A stretch of 64,000 nt of DNA from Photobacterium iliopiscarium (lineage in GTDB: Bacteria > Pseudomonadota > Gammaproteobacteria > Enterobacterales > Vibrionaceae): contig NZ_PYOO01000013.1 in the NCBI RefSeq assembly GCF_003026395.1, positions 1-64,000 of the forward strand, read 5' to 3'. The translations under genes were made by a program, and so were the position numbers. Of this stretch, positions 46,958 through 56,594 are shown in pieces; within the stretch, counting starts at the first letter, position 1, and every line of letters starts with the position of its first letter. Under the pieces are notes generated by a model. That model ran no database searches. It worked only from the letters and a program-made list of their open reading frames with translations, and was not told the DNA's origin.

Positions 46958-47124
46958 AGTGCGTGAGATATTGAGTGTATATGTGGTGTTAATTATCATC
47001 TGTTAATATTTATATTTTTGATTTATAAGTACTTTTTAATTTTAATGTGAAATTAAATGAAAAAAATATTAAAAAACCTTTATGTATAGATTGTAGTTAA
47101 TAATGAAAAGCGTAATCTTAGTGG

Positions 47125-47564
47125 TGTCGAAAGGATACGACACAACGGAACAGGAAAGAGCCACGGATATAGGCAGTCTCAGGATGAGGTACTGGTAAAC
47201 TAGGATGGTTTATCGGATATGGAATGTGAAGGGAACACCATAGGATATGGTATCAAGATAAGCAGGACGTTTATCTGTCAGGAAGACTAGGATAACTTCA
47301 GGACGAAGTAAGGAACACCTCTAGGATTGAGGCATAAAGGATCACTTCAGGATGAAGTAAAGGACACCTCCAGGAAGGAGATGAGAGTCAGAACAGGATG
47401 TGATGACGGGTTAGGATGGCCAATGGAACAACTTCAGGATGAAGTATAAAGGACAATGCTGACGGAACACAGCAGTCAAAGGAAGGATGCAAGGAGCAAC
47501 ATCGTAGCGGGATTGCTGCACGTAAGACCTAAGGGTGCGACGAAAGTCGCGCCCTCTCTTTTTT
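47125..47564 (+). ncRNA. csrB: CsrB-family regulatory RNA, copy 1
   Basis: This RNA of about 440 nt has about 30 GGA motifs by my count, mostly in AGGA or CAGGA(T/C)G loops that bind the CsrA dimer. The 5' hairpin is GTCG-AAAGGATA-CGAC. Interior blocks match E. coli CsrB closely (AAAGGACACCTCCAGGA; ACTTCAGGATGAAGTAT; GGAGCAACA then GTAGC). The terminator is AGGGTGCGAC-GAAA-GTCGCGCCCT followed by six T (47532-47564). A promoter TTGTAG-N16-TAATCT lies at 47091-47118. It sequesters CsrA. It sits between syd and yqcC, the csrB locus of E. coli. Confidence 0.95.
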
Positions 47565-47637
47565 GTATAATCCTCAAATAAAATTATTTAATGGCAGCAG
47601 TATTAAATCTGATTCTTTTTGGGGAACTTGCTTTTAT

Positions 47638-47686
47638 TCGCACCTCGCACCTCGCACCTCGCACCTCGCACCTCGCACCTCGCACC
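47638..47686. repeat. Heptanucleotide tandem array TCGCACC x7
   Basis: Seven exact copies of TCGCACC in a row, starting about 70 bases after the csrB1 terminator. A matching array with one base different follows csrB2. It is non-coding and likely to vary in length by slippage. Confidence 0.97.
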
Positions 47687-47767
47687 TTTATCTCCTTGTG
47701 TAATAACGATATTTTACTTGTTGTGATAAAGTATGACAAATAATGAATAGTTTTTGACTATTGCCTG

Positions 47768-47785
47768 TGTGCGAGATCTCTTACA
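47768..47785. promoter_or_regulatory. UvrY/VarA site upstream of csrB2
   Basis: TGTGCG-AGATCT-CTTACA keeps a perfect right half and a degraded left half of the GacA/UvrY-type palindrome. It lies about 185 bases before csrB2. Confidence 0.65.
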
Positions 47786-47955
47786 AATCTGTGGGAGATA
47801 AGCATAAGGATAATGACACTATAATTGTATTTTGGTATTAACTTATTGTTATTGTTGGTTTTATTCTTAATGTGTCGCTTGGTTAATTATAAGATAATAA
47901 AAAAGATATTTTGAGCTATGTAGGATTTATTAAGTAATTCACATAATATTAGTGG

Positions 47956-48497
47956 TGTCGAAAGGATACGACATAACGGAACAGGAAAGCGCCACGGATA
48001 CAGGCAGTCTCAGGATGAGATATTGGTAAGCTAGGATGGTTTATCAAACATGGAATGTGAAAGGAATACTGTGGGATGCGGTATAAAAGATAAACAGGAT
48101 GTTTATCTGTCAGGAAGGCTAGGATAACTTCAGGACGAAGTAAGGAACACCTCTAGGATTTGAGGCATAAAGGATCACTTCAGGACGAAGTAAGGAACAC
48201 CTCTAGGATTTGAGGCATAAAGGATCACTTCAGGATGAAGTAAGGGACACCTCTAAGATTTGAGGCATAAAGGATCACTTCAGGATGAAGTAAAGGACAC
48301 CTCCAGGAAGGAGATGAGAGTCAGAACAGGATGTGATGACGGGTTAGGATAGCCATAGGAACAACTTCAGGATGAAGTACAAAGGATAATGCTGACGGAA
48401 CACAGCAATCAAAGGATGGATGCAGGGAGCAACATAGTAGCGGGATAGCTGCAAGTAAGACCTCAGGGCGCGACGAAAGTCGCGCCCGCTCTTTTTT
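47956..48497 (+). ncRNA. csrB: CsrB-family regulatory RNA, copy 2 (expanded)
   Basis: A close paralogue of csrB1: same 5' hairpin (GTCG-AAAGGATA-CGAC), same middle and 3' blocks, and terminator GGGCGCGAC-GAAA-GTCGCGCCC followed by six T. A -10-like TAATAT is at 47944-47949. It is about 100 nt longer than copy 1 because a 50-nt segment, with several GGA motifs, is present three times instead of once (48127-48276). That should raise the number of CsrA sites. Ends are approximate. Confidence 0.95.
48127..48276 (+). repeat. 50-nt unit in three tandem copies inside csrB2
   Basis: Units 48127-48176, 48177-48226 and 48227-48276 each begin ACTTCAGGA and end CATAAAGGATC. Units 1 and 2 are identical; unit 3 differs at a few bases. 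Copy 1 of csrB has one such unit (shorter by one T). Each unit carries four GGA motifs in the identical copies, including hairpin ACTTC-AGGACG-AAGT. Confidence 0.95.
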
Positions 48498-48574
48498 GTA
48501 CGATCCAAAAAAGTCAGGTATTTAATTATCACGGTATATTAAATTTGACCCATTTAGGTAACTTGTTTTTACAT

Positions 48575-48626
<52 letters not shown>

Positions 48627-48672
48627 CTAAATGATCCTATTGTTATTATTAATGGCTTTTTTCTATTGATGT

Positions 48673-48690
48673 TGTAAGAGATCTCTTACA
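48673..48690. promoter_or_regulatory. UvrY/VarA site upstream of csrB3 (perfect palindrome)
   Basis: TGTAAG-AGATCT-CTTACA is an exact match to the GacA/UvrY/VarA consensus and is part of a 20-base perfect palindrome (48672-48691). It lies about 170 bases before the csrB3 start. Confidence 0.85.
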
Positions 48691-48858
48691 AGTGTGTAGG
48701 ATTTTTTCGTTATTAGTGTCAATAAATTGTCACAGCAAGGTGGTAAAAATGATATATATCAATGCCTTGTGCTAAGGTTAATTATTGTTAATTATTATGA
48801 TTGATAATTAATAGAATATTTATTATTGCGTCATTTTTATGATCGAGTAATATATTGT

Positions 48859-49282
48859 TATCAGCTGGAGCTGACAAGGATTAAGGAACAGCCACGGAGT
48901 TGGCCGCTCAGGAAGAGCACATAGGTGATACGGATTAATCATCTAGCTAGGATGCATGGGTTTCTCTGGGATAGAGAGCCATAGATAGGATATCTATTAG
49001 TCAGGATGACAATATTCTAGGATGGAATAGGGAACTCTTCAAAACGAAGTCAGGAATAACTTCTAATGAAGCAAAGGACACCTCCCAGTGGAGAGAGAGT
49101 CAGTGTTGGATATGCTGATGGGTCAGGGATTACCGAAGAATGACTTCTAGGATGAAGTTAAGATTTATCTGGGGATTTAAGTATATCAAGGATTGATAGC
49201 AGGGAGCACGACAGTAGCTGGATTGCTGCAAAAGTAATATCTAAGGGCGTGACAATATTTATTGTCGCGCCCATTCTTTTTT
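48859..49282 (+). ncRNA. csrB: CsrB-family regulatory RNA, copy 3 (divergent)
   Basis: About 425 nt, rich in GGA motifs (TAAGGAACA, CAGGAAGAG, TTAAGGAAC). It keeps the CsrB 3' block (AGCAGGGAGCACGACAGTAGC followed by TGGATTGCTGC) and ends with the terminator GGGCGTGACAAT-ATTT-ATTGTCGCGCCC plus a T run. The promoter fits TTGCGT-N16-TAATAT (48826-48853). It is clearly diverged from copies 1 and 2: a different 5' hairpin (TCAGC-TGGA-GCTGA) and fewer shared blocks. No heptamer array follows it. Confidence 0.9.
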
Positions 49283-49293
49283 GACTCGCTAAA

Positions 49294-49608
49294 TTAATAA
49301 TCACAGCCTTCTGGAATACGGTGCGGGGGCACATAAAAATAGCTCGCACGTAAACGTTTCATTTCAATATAGCCTTGATAGACATCCATACCATCGGTTG
49401 AAAACTCAAACACAAACACTGTCCGCCACCCCCATTCACCATGATGATCTTTGAGCTTTTGTTCACCGCGAGCAAAGCTGATCATTTGCAAGCCCATATT
49501 TTTACAACGCTGCTCAATGTAATACTGCGCTAATTCAGTTTGGCGTCGTTGCTGCCAAAATAAAAAGCCGATAATAGCAATAATTAAAATACCGAACAGG
49601 TTATCCAT
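49294..49608 (-). CDS. DUF3301 domain membrane-anchored protein
   Basis: A 104-residue protein with one N-terminal helix (MDNLFGILIIAIIGFLFWQQ) and a soluble domain with WGWRTVFVFEFSTDGMDVYQGYIEMKR, matching DUF3301, common in vibrios beside DUF3549 and yqcC. The function is unknown. It is convergent with csrB3 and follows the DUF3549 gene by 33 bases. Confidence 0.85.
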   Translation of the reverse strand: MDNLFGILIIAIIGFLFWQQRRQTELAQYYIEQRCKNMGLQMISFARGEQKLKDHHGEWGWRTVFVFEFSTDGMDVYQGYIEMKRLRASYFYVPPHRIPEGCDY

Positions 49609-49641
49609 AGAGTAAAAAGCCCTTATAAACGATGAATGCGA

Positions 49642-50688
49642 TTAGTGATTCTTAGCATGCTGTTGTAATTTTTGAATGGCAATGATCAATGCAGGATCCG
49701 CTTGGCCATGAAGTATTTGTAACATGATGCCACGTAATAATGGTTGCATGACAAGATCAGTAAATAATTGATTAAACAATGTTTGATCTTCAGTTTCAGC
49801 TAAGCGTAATAAAAATAATGACGCGATGTCTATATCAGAAAAGCCACTCCAACACCGACCAGCGATAGCGATAAGTACCTCTCGGTGACATAACGAAGGT
49901 TGGTTTAAAATAGTGGTTAATGTTTGTTTTAAGTGCTGTGGAGTACTACCCGCAAGGGCGCGCACTAAAGCCGCAATTAAAAATAAATCGGGTTGTCGTT
50001 GTTGGCATTCTAGCGTTAATCGTTCTGTTATTCGTTGGGTAAGAGCTGCTGGAATAGAGCAATGCTCAAGGCAACCTAGTAATGCATACAAAGGCGTCAT
50101 GGGTAGATGGTTTAACGCTTTACGTAACGAGGTTGCATTGTTGTGTTGCGATATACGCGCGCATATATCGGCTAATCCTTGCAAGCCAATATGTTGCCAT
50201 TGCTGCCAATCTTGTTGGCCTGATAAATAAGCTTGTGCATCTGCATAATATTGACTTGGTGGTAAATTAAGTAATACCCGTAGTTGCGCATTAAAAATCG
50301 CCATCTTGTCGTCATTGGGTTTAAATGTATAAGGGTTATTGGCGAGCTTTTGTTGTTCTTCTTCGGTTGGGGTACTGTTTAAGCTCGCGCCCATGGCTTC
50401 AATAACATATTTAATGAAATCACCGACAGCGGCTTGTTTTAGCAGTCCACGTTCATCTAGTGGTAAGCGTAAAAACCATACCCAAGGTGGTTGTTGATGT
50501 TGCCAAAATGAAATAGCAATATGAGCATGCTGCTGAAGTGGCCATGGGTAAGGCTGACGATTTTCTTCGACGGCTTTAAATTGCTCACTCTCAATTTCAT
50601 TAACTCGACGACCCAAATCAAAAATATTATAACGACAACCAGCATTATCAAGTAGTTGGGTTAAAGTATGAAATGTTTCCATGGACAT
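49642..50688 (-). CDS. DUF3549 family protein
   Basis: A 348-residue protein with the DUF3549 pattern: LTQLLDNAGCRYNIFDLGRRVNEI at the start, then PYPWPLQQHAHIAISFWQ and PPWVWFLRLPLDERGLLKQAAVGDF. The rest is helical. No function is known. It probably forms a two-gene operon with the DUF3301 gene. Confidence 0.85.
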   Translation of the reverse strand: MSMETFHTLTQLLDNAGCRYNIFDLGRRVNEIESEQFKAVEENRQPYPWPLQQHAHIAISFWQHQQPPWVWFLRLPLDERGLLKQAAVGDFIKYVIEAMGASLNSTPTEEEQQKLANNPYTFKPNDDKMAIFNAQLRVLLNLPPSQYYADAQAYLSGQQDWQQWQHIGLQGLADICARISQHNNATSLRKALNHLPMTPLYALLGCLEHCSIPAALTQRITERLTLECQQRQPDLFLIAALVRALAGSTPQHLKQTLTTILNQPSLCHREVLIAIAGRCWSGFSDIDIASLFLLRLAETEDQTLFNQLFTDLVMQPLLRGIMLQILHGQADPALIIAIQKLQQHAKNH

Positions 50689-50841
50689 AATAAATAAAGC
50701 TCCTTCAATCAGCTCGTCAGTATAATTAGTAGCATCGGCTCAGCATACCTGTGAATAGGTTGCTAATCACCATAATATAGTTGGGGCGTTGGAACTGAAA
50801 TGCTATCCTGCGCCGTTTTTATTATCAATAAAAGAGGGGTT

Positions 50842-51162
50842 ATGGTGGATAAGTATCATCAAAGTCAGCAATTACTCACTCAATTAGAAAATATTCTACA
50901 ACAACATCAATATTGGGAAACTATTGCTCCTGATCCTCAAGCGTTAGCGAGTATTGAACCATTTGCGATTGATACCTTGGCTTGTCATCAATGGTTACAA
51001 TGGATTTTTATTCCCAAATTACGTTATTTGATCGTGCAGCGGTTACCGTTACCGACTCAATTTTCTATTTCGCCTTATGTGGAAGAGGCAATGAAAAATC
51101 AAGTTGGAACAATAGATATTGTGACGACAGTGCGTGAAATTGATCAATTGTTTAAAGACTAA
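50842..51162 (+). CDS. yqcC: YqcC family protein
   Basis: A 106-residue protein (E. coli YqcC has 109). QLENILQQHQYWE, then FAIDTLACHQWLQWIFIPKL and PISPYVEEAM-type (FSISPYVEEAM) match the family. Start ATG 50842 follows AGAGGGG; a frame from 50800 lacks such a site. It is 9 bases before truC, so co-transcribed, as in E. coli. Function unknown. Confidence 0.92.
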   Translation: MVDKYHQSQQLLTQLENILQQHQYWETIAPDPQALASIEPFAIDTLACHQWLQWIFIPKLRYLIVQRLPLPTQFSISPYVEEAMKNQVGTIDIVTTVREIDQLFKD

Positions 51163-51171
51163 GAGAATAGA

Positions 51172-51909
51172 ATGGAACTGGAAATTTTATACCGAGATGA
51201 TACGTTAATTGCGATTAATAAACCCGCAGGTATGTTGGTGCATCGCTCTTGGTTAGACAGTCATGAAACTGTGTTTGTGGTGCAAACATTACGTGATCAA
51301 ATTGGTCAACATGTGTTTCCATTACACCGTTTAGATAGGCCAACATCAGGTGTCCTTTTATTTGGCTTATCCAGTGAAATTGCCGCAATGATGATGCCCG
51401 TTTTTGCTGGTCGAGAAATGCATAAAACTTATCATGCGATTGTGAGAGGTTGGATTAAAGAAGCGGCAGTGTTGGATTACCCACTAAAAGTCATGTTAGA
51501 TAAAATTGCCGACAAAAAAGCCACTGAAGATAAAGAGCCGCAAGAGGCAATAACCGCTTATTCACCGTTAGCGACAGTTGAAACGGATATTGCCGTGGGA
51601 CGTTATGCGACTAGTCGTTATAGCTTGATCGAGCTGAAACCAGAAACAGGACGTAAACATCAATTACGCCGCCATATGCATCATTTAGATCACCATATGA
51701 TTGGTGATGTGAATTATGGTGATGGTAAGCACAACCGCATGTTTCGCGAAAATCTTGATTGCCATCGATTAATGTTACATGCGTCACGATTACAATTTAA
51801 TCATCCTGTTACAGGTGCTGCTGTTGATATTCGCGCAGAGGTTGATGATGTTTGGCAACGTGTTCTGACAAGATTTAATTGGTCATCATTACTGTTGCTT
51901 GATGCGTAA
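51172..51909 (+). CDS. truC: tRNA pseudouridine(65) synthase
   Basis: A 245-residue RluA-family enzyme that makes pseudouridine 65 in tRNA. The catalytic aspartate is in HRLDRPTSGVLLFGLS, preceded by INKPAGMLVHRS and followed by ELKPETGRKHQLRRHMHHL and IGDVNYGDGKHN. Second gene of yqcC-truC-yqcA. Confidence 0.95.
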   Translation: MELEILYRDDTLIAINKPAGMLVHRSWLDSHETVFVVQTLRDQIGQHVFPLHRLDRPTSGVLLFGLSSEIAAMMMPVFAGREMHKTYHAIVRGWIKEAAVLDYPLKVMLDKIADKKATEDKEPQEAITAYSPLATVETDIAVGRYATSRYSLIELKPETGRKHQLRRHMHHLDHHMIGDVNYGDGKHNRMFRENLDCHRLMLHASRLQFNHPVTGAAVDIRAEVDDVWQRVLTRFNWSSLLLLDA

Positions 51910-52056
51910 TATAAAATAGCACTTAATCGTCATGAATGAGCGGTAGTGCAAATTTATTAGTTTTAATTCACACCATAACTTGCTTTTCTTTGGTGGAGTT
52001 GCCAGATTGGTAATAGTCCCTTATTGAGGACGTCTGACAGCAAAGGAGAGCGGAAA

Positions 52057-52518
52057 ATGAATAAGTTAGGCATATTTGTAGGCTCTGTATATGGTGGAGC
52101 AGAAGCGTTAGCTGAGACATTAGCCGCTAAATTAACATCGGCGCAAGTTGAGATTTTTTTTGACTCAACGTTAGATGATTTTATGGCTTATGATGCTGAT
52201 ACCGTGTTAGTGATTTCTTCGACAACGGGGCAAGGTGAGATCCCTGAGAATCTATTGCCTCTGTACGTTGCATTGAAAGATCAATTCCCGTTATTGCCTA
52301 AGCAACACTACGGTGTAATAGCATTAGGTGATTCTAGCTATGGAGAAGATCGTTTTTGTGGTGCAGGACGTAAATTTGATGCGTTATTAACTGAACTTCA
52401 TTCAACGTCGGTTCAACCTCGATTAGATATTGATGCTGGGATACATTTTGATCCATTAGATGTTGCCGATAGCTGGTTTACACAATTTATTGCTAGTGCA
52501 GATCAAGTAGCAGCATAA
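52057..52518 (+). CDS. yqcA: Flavodoxin YqcA
   Basis: A 153-residue short-chain flavodoxin (E. coli YqcA is 149). The FMN phosphate loop is IFVGSVYGGAEALAE, STTGQGEIPENLLPLY forms the 60s loop and LGDSSYGEDRFCGAG the 90s loop. ATG 52057 follows AGGAGAGCGGAAA. It carries electrons for an unknown partner; the truC-yqcA linkage is conserved. Confidence 0.94.
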   Translation: MNKLGIFVGSVYGGAEALAETLAAKLTSAQVEIFFDSTLDDFMAYDADTVLVISSTTGQGEIPENLLPLYVALKDQFPLLPKQHYGVIALGDSSYGEDRFCGAGRKFDALLTELHSTSVQPRLDIDAGIHFDPLDVADSWFTQFIASADQVAA

Positions 52519-52564
52519 TGTCAGTGTTACTTTAACATTGATGATAGATATTAAAATAGAACGT

Positions 52565-52589
52565 TACCCCGTTAATAACTAACGGGGTA
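52565..52589. terminator. Hairpin between yqcA and glnD
   Basis: TACCCCGTTA and TAACGGGGTA form a 10-bp stem with a 5-base loop between convergent genes. T tracts are weak, so it may only help termination. Confidence 0.6.
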
Positions 52590-52621
52590 TGTGGATTTAC
52601 TTTTTACCGCATTGTGATTAT

Positions 52622-55243
52622 TTAGGCATGCTTATTGATTGTGGTAATTAATGTTTGGCGTAATAATTGTTGTTGTTCTTTGGTTAAGCGCCCACCCGTG
52701 TCATTAACGATAATAAAAAAGTCTTCTGCTCGCTCACCGATAGTGGTTATTTTTGCAGCTTGTAAACTGACATTAAGATCTGCAAATACAGCGCCGATCT
52801 TCGCTAGTAATCCTGGCATATCTAACGCAACTAATTCCATCATGGTTTTACGTCCAGTTTTAGTTGATAAAAACTCAACCTTTGTTGGCACATTAAAATG
52901 AAGCAGTTTACGTGGTGCTCGGCGAATTTTACGTTCAGATTTCATCGCGGTAAGGGCTTTGGTTAAATTTCTAATGATCCCCGTATGACGATTCTCATTG
53001 ATTGCTTTGCCGTTGGGATCAAGCACCATAAAAGTATCTAGCGTATAGCCATCTTTACTGTTCATGATTTGGGCATCATGGATACTTAAATTTTTCTTAT
53101 CCAATTCAGAGACCACAATCGCAAATAGTTTGGCTTTATCCTTGCTGTAGATAAACACTTCAGTGCCGCCACGGGTAGCTTTCTTACTCATCAAGATAAT
53201 TGGTTTATCGCCACTGTGTTTTAATAACGCTTGTGCATGCCATGCGAGTTGTTTATGAGTATGACGTAGAAAGTAATCGGCTTTAAAACGTCGCCATAAC
53301 ACTTCAATATCACGTGGCATAAAGCCTTTACCGCGTAATATTGCTGATGCTAACTGTTGATTATGACGAATGCGATCGCGCATATCGGGTGTTTTTTCTA
53401 ACCCGCGACGTAATGTCTTTTGGGTTGAGTAATAAAGTTCTGCTAGTAAAGTACGTTTCCAACTATTCCACAAATCTTGGTTGGTGGCACAAATGTCAGC
53501 CACGGTTAAACACACCAAATAATCTAAATGTTCTTCATCACCCATTTGTTTCGCAAATTCTGCCACCACTTCAGGATCATAAATATCACGTCGTTGAGCC
53601 GTAACTGACATCAATAAATGTTTTTGTACTAACCATGACACCGTTTCTGCATCGGGGTGAGATAACCCATGTTCAATACAAAAATCATAAGCATCAACTG
53701 CGCCTAATTTAGAGTGATCCCCGCCGCGACCTTTTGCTATATCATGAAATATTGCAGCTAAGATTAAGATTTCTTTTTTGATTAAACGCGGATAAACCTC
53801 ACAACAAATCGGATGCTGTGAATGCTGATTAGGATCGTTAAATTTATGTAGATTTTTAATCACTCGAATACTGTGTTCATCAACGGTATACACATGAAAT
53901 AAGTCAAATTGCATCTGACCCACGATGTGGCTCCATTGGGGTAAGTAGGCGGCAATAACCCCGTGACGATGCATTAATTGAAATGCCTTTTGAAGTGCAT
54001 TAGGTTGACGTACTAATTCCATGAATTTTTCACGGGCCGCTGGGATCTCAATGAGAAAACGATTGAGACGACGTCTAGCGGTGCGTAATTGACGCAATGT
54101 TGGTGCAGCAATACCTTCAATATCAGAATTTTGCGCAATATGAAGAAACATATCGAGAATGGTTTCTGGTCGGGCTTGGAATAAGGCCGGTTTGGTGGCT
54201 TCGATTAAATTACCGCGTAATTGAAAATCATCATTAAGTACAATGGGCGCAAGCCGAGAGTCGGGTTTAATGATCGCTTCATTAAACAGTTGTAGTAACA
54301 TTTTATTGAGTTCTGCCACGCGACGTAAAATGCGATAAAAAGCCTTCATCATCATTTCGACTGCTTGATTACCTTCACCATGATAATCGAGGTTTTCTGC
54401 GACAGATGTCTGGTGATCAAAGGTGAGCCGATTATCATAGCGACGTAATTCAATGTGGAGTGCAAATCGAATTCGCCATAACGCATTTTGGCATTCAACC
54501 AGTTCGCGGTATTCAGCATCAGTTAAAAAACCGTGGTGACTCATTTCCAATAAGCTGGTGGCACCAAAATGACGCCGTGCGACCCAACTTAAGGTATGAA
54601 TATCACGTAGCCCGCCGGGACTTGATTTTATATCAGGTTCAAGGTTATAGGTTGTATCGTGATAGCGGGCATGACGCACCCGTTGTTCTTCACATTTGGC
54701 TTGAAAGAATATTTCGCTTGGCCAAAACTGCGGTGAGTTAATCGCCACCGTTAATTGATGAAAGGTTTGCTGGTTACCACATAAAAAGCGTGATTCAGTT
54801 AAATTCGTCGCGACAGTAAGATCATCTTTACCAACTGCGATACATTCATCAACTGTTCGTACGCTTTGACCGACTTCTAAGCGTAAGTCCCATAATAACG
54901 TTATTAGCGCGCTGACATTAGCCGCAACAGCTTCTTCTAATGGGTGCTGACTTAAGATAAGCAGATCGACATCAGACAGCGGGTGTAATTCGCCTCGGCC
55001 ATAACCACCAACGGCAATTAAAGCTAAATCTGGTTGTTGTTCAAACCCATAAAAACGCCATAGCCGAATCAATAATTGATCGATAAAATGACTGCGTTCA
55101 GTCACTAAATCGATAATGGATTTTTGCTGTTTAAATTGTCGTTTTTGTTGTTCAGCAAAATGGGAAAGGGCACTACGTAAGCTGTCGAGAGTAATGGCAT
55201 CGTCGAGGTAATCAGAAAGTTGAGTCGCTAAAATATCTGTCAT
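52622..55243 (-). CDS. glnD: Bifunctional uridylyltransferase/uridylyl-removing enzyme
   Basis: An 873-residue GlnD that modifies PII proteins in response to glutamine. The nucleotidyltransferase motif is VGGYGRGELHPLSDVDLLIL at about 78-97. The HD phosphohydrolase is AAIFHDIAKGRGGDHS near 504-519. Two ACT domains lie at the C-terminus (EVFIYSKDKAKLFAIVVSEL and TMMELVALDMPGLLAKIGAVFADL). It lies downstream of map, as in E. coli, but without dapD beside it. Confidence 0.96.
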   Translation of the reverse strand: MTDILATQLSDYLDDAITLDSLRSALSHFAEQQKRQFKQQKSIIDLVTERSHFIDQLLIRLWRFYGFEQQPDLALIAVGGYGRGELHPLSDVDLLILSQHPLEEAVAANVSALITLLWDLRLEVGQSVRTVDECIAVGKDDLTVATNLTESRFLCGNQQTFHQLTVAINSPQFWPSEIFFQAKCEEQRVRHARYHDTTYNLEPDIKSSPGGLRDIHTLSWVARRHFGATSLLEMSHHGFLTDAEYRELVECQNALWRIRFALHIELRRYDNRLTFDHQTSVAENLDYHGEGNQAVEMMMKAFYRILRRVAELNKMLLQLFNEAIIKPDSRLAPIVLNDDFQLRGNLIEATKPALFQARPETILDMFLHIAQNSDIEGIAAPTLRQLRTARRRLNRFLIEIPAAREKFMELVRQPNALQKAFQLMHRHGVIAAYLPQWSHIVGQMQFDLFHVYTVDEHSIRVIKNLHKFNDPNQHSQHPICCEVYPRLIKKEILILAAIFHDIAKGRGGDHSKLGAVDAYDFCIEHGLSHPDAETVSWLVQKHLLMSVTAQRRDIYDPEVVAEFAKQMGDEEHLDYLVCLTVADICATNQDLWNSWKRTLLAELYYSTQKTLRRGLEKTPDMRDRIRHNQQLASAILRGKGFMPRDIEVLWRRFKADYFLRHTHKQLAWHAQALLKHSGDKPIILMSKKATRGGTEVFIYSKDKAKLFAIVVSELDKKNLSIHDAQIMNSKDGYTLDTFMVLDPNGKAINENRHTGIIRNLTKALTAMKSERKIRRAPRKLLHFNVPTKVEFLSTKTGRKTMMELVALDMPGLLAKIGAVFADLNVSLQAAKITTIGERAEDFFIIVNDTGGRLTKEQQQLLRQTLITTINKHA

Positions 55244-55314
55244 GGCTGTCCGTGCAGTAAGGGTATCTTACATTTACTATAACCATTTCGAATGGTGAAC
55301 TGTATCGCTAGATA

Positions 55315-55341
55315 TAAAAAAACCGACGCAAACGGTCGGTT
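55315..55341 (-). terminator. Intrinsic terminator between map and glnD
   Basis: AACCGAC and GTCGGTT form a 7-bp stem with flanking A/T runs, so it could work in both directions. It separates map from glnD. Confidence 0.75.
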
Positions 55342-55386
55342 TTTTTGATTTTAGTTACGGTGCTAATGCCGATAACGAATTATGCG

Positions 55387-56226
55387 TTATGCGTTATGCA
55401 TTAAGCGTGGCAAGGTTTCATCTTTACGTAGTGTTAAGATTTCACAGCCATCTTTAGTAACAAGTAGTGTGTGTTCCCATTGCGCTGATTTTTTACCATC
55501 AACTGTGTAAACTGTCCAACCATCTTGTTCGTCAGATTCACAGCTGAATTTACCCGCATTGATCATTGGCTCAATAGTAAAACACATGCCTTCTTTCATT
55601 ACCGTGCGATCACCATTTTTGTAGTGAACCACTTGTGGCTCTTCATGGAATTCGTTACCAATACCATGACCACAATAATCTTTCACGATAGAAAAACGAC
55701 TACTACCCGCTTTAATGAATTTCTGAATGGCGGTACCAAGATCGCCAATTTTCGCGCCCGGTTTTACTTTTTTGATTGCCAGATAAAGGCTTTCTTGAGC
55801 AACACGACAAAGGCGTTTGTCTTCAAGAGATACTTCACCTACTTCAAACATTTTTGAAGTATCACCGTGGTAACCATCTTTAATCACTGTCACGTCAATA
55901 TTAATGATGTCGCCATCTTTTAATATTGCGGGCTTGTTATATTTGCCGTTAGCTTCTACAACAATCTCATCTGCTGATGCAGGAATGCCGTGGCAAACAA
56001 CGTGGTTAATAGAGGTACACACAGATTTAGGAAAGCCGTGGTAGTTCAACGGTGCTGGAATCGCTTGTTGAACTTGAGTGATGTAGTCATGACAGATTTT
56101 GTCTAGCTCTTCTGTCGTTACACCTGCCTTTACATGCGGTTCGATCATTTCTAATACGTCAGCAGCCAAGCGGCCAGCAACACGCATTTTTTCAATTTCT
56201 TCAGCCGTTTTGATCTTAATGCTCAT
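55387..56226 (-). CDS. map: Type I methionine aminopeptidase
   Basis: A 279-residue enzyme (E. coli Map has 264) that removes the initiator methionine. Metal ligands are seen in INIDVTVIKDGYHGDTS, YCGHGIGNEFHEEP, FTIEPMI and WEHTLLV. The short C-terminal tail accounts for the extra length. It is divergent from rpsB, as in most gammaproteobacteria. Confidence 0.96.
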   Translation of the reverse strand: MSIKIKTAEEIEKMRVAGRLAADVLEMIEPHVKAGVTTEELDKICHDYITQVQQAIPAPLNYHGFPKSVCTSINHVVCHGIPASADEIVVEANGKYNKPAILKDGDIINIDVTVIKDGYHGDTSKMFEVGEVSLEDKRLCRVAQESLYLAIKKVKPGAKIGDLGTAIQKFIKAGSSRFSIVKDYCGHGIGNEFHEEPQVVHYKNGDRTVMKEGMCFTIEPMINAGKFSCESDEQDGWTVYTVDGKKSAQWEHTLLVTKDGCEILTLRKDETLPRLMHNA

Positions 56227-56594
56227 AAAATCGTCTCAATCTGTATGTTTCTGTGTGGATCTATATTACCAGCCGCAAGGGGTTAAAGGGAAGATAAGAT
56301 TAGTTCTCATATCCAATTTTGACTGGATTTTATTGGTCGTTCTATGGTATAAAGCGCGCCGTAAACAGTGATTTTGTTTCTGTTATAAGCAATAATTTAA
56401 CCCTAGTGGTGAGGTTAATGTGTGTAATGGTGCAACTTGATTGGATTACACATACTTTATTTATTATTCACACATATCGACACATCTGCCGGGGTGCTCA
56501 GTTATCTATACTAGATAACGATGGCTATACGTCATCATAGGGTCGGTTTTAAGATGGGATATGTGGACGCCTAACCCCATTTGAGGATTATTCA
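56227..56594 (+). promoter_or_regulatory. rpsB promoter and structured leader
   Basis: The 368-base map/rpsB gap holds a promoter-like TTGACT at 56319 with TATGGT 18 bases on (56343-56348) and a GC-rich start region (GCGCGCC), typical of stringently controlled genes. The leader of about 230 nt has a hairpin GTTATCTA-TAC-TAGATAAC (56501-56519) next to a GGGGTGCTCA segment. E. coli rpsB-tsf is autoregulated by S2 binding its leader; this leader may do the same. Inferred from structure and context only. Confidence 0.5.

Noticed and set aside
47638..47686. Heptamer arrays as coding repeats
   Set aside because: No open frame with a start and ribosome site spans either array, and they lie past the terminators of non-coding RNAs.
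48344..48532. 62-codon minus-strand frame in the csr region
   Set aside because: It is antisense to the 3' part and terminator of csrB2; no ribosome site or family match.
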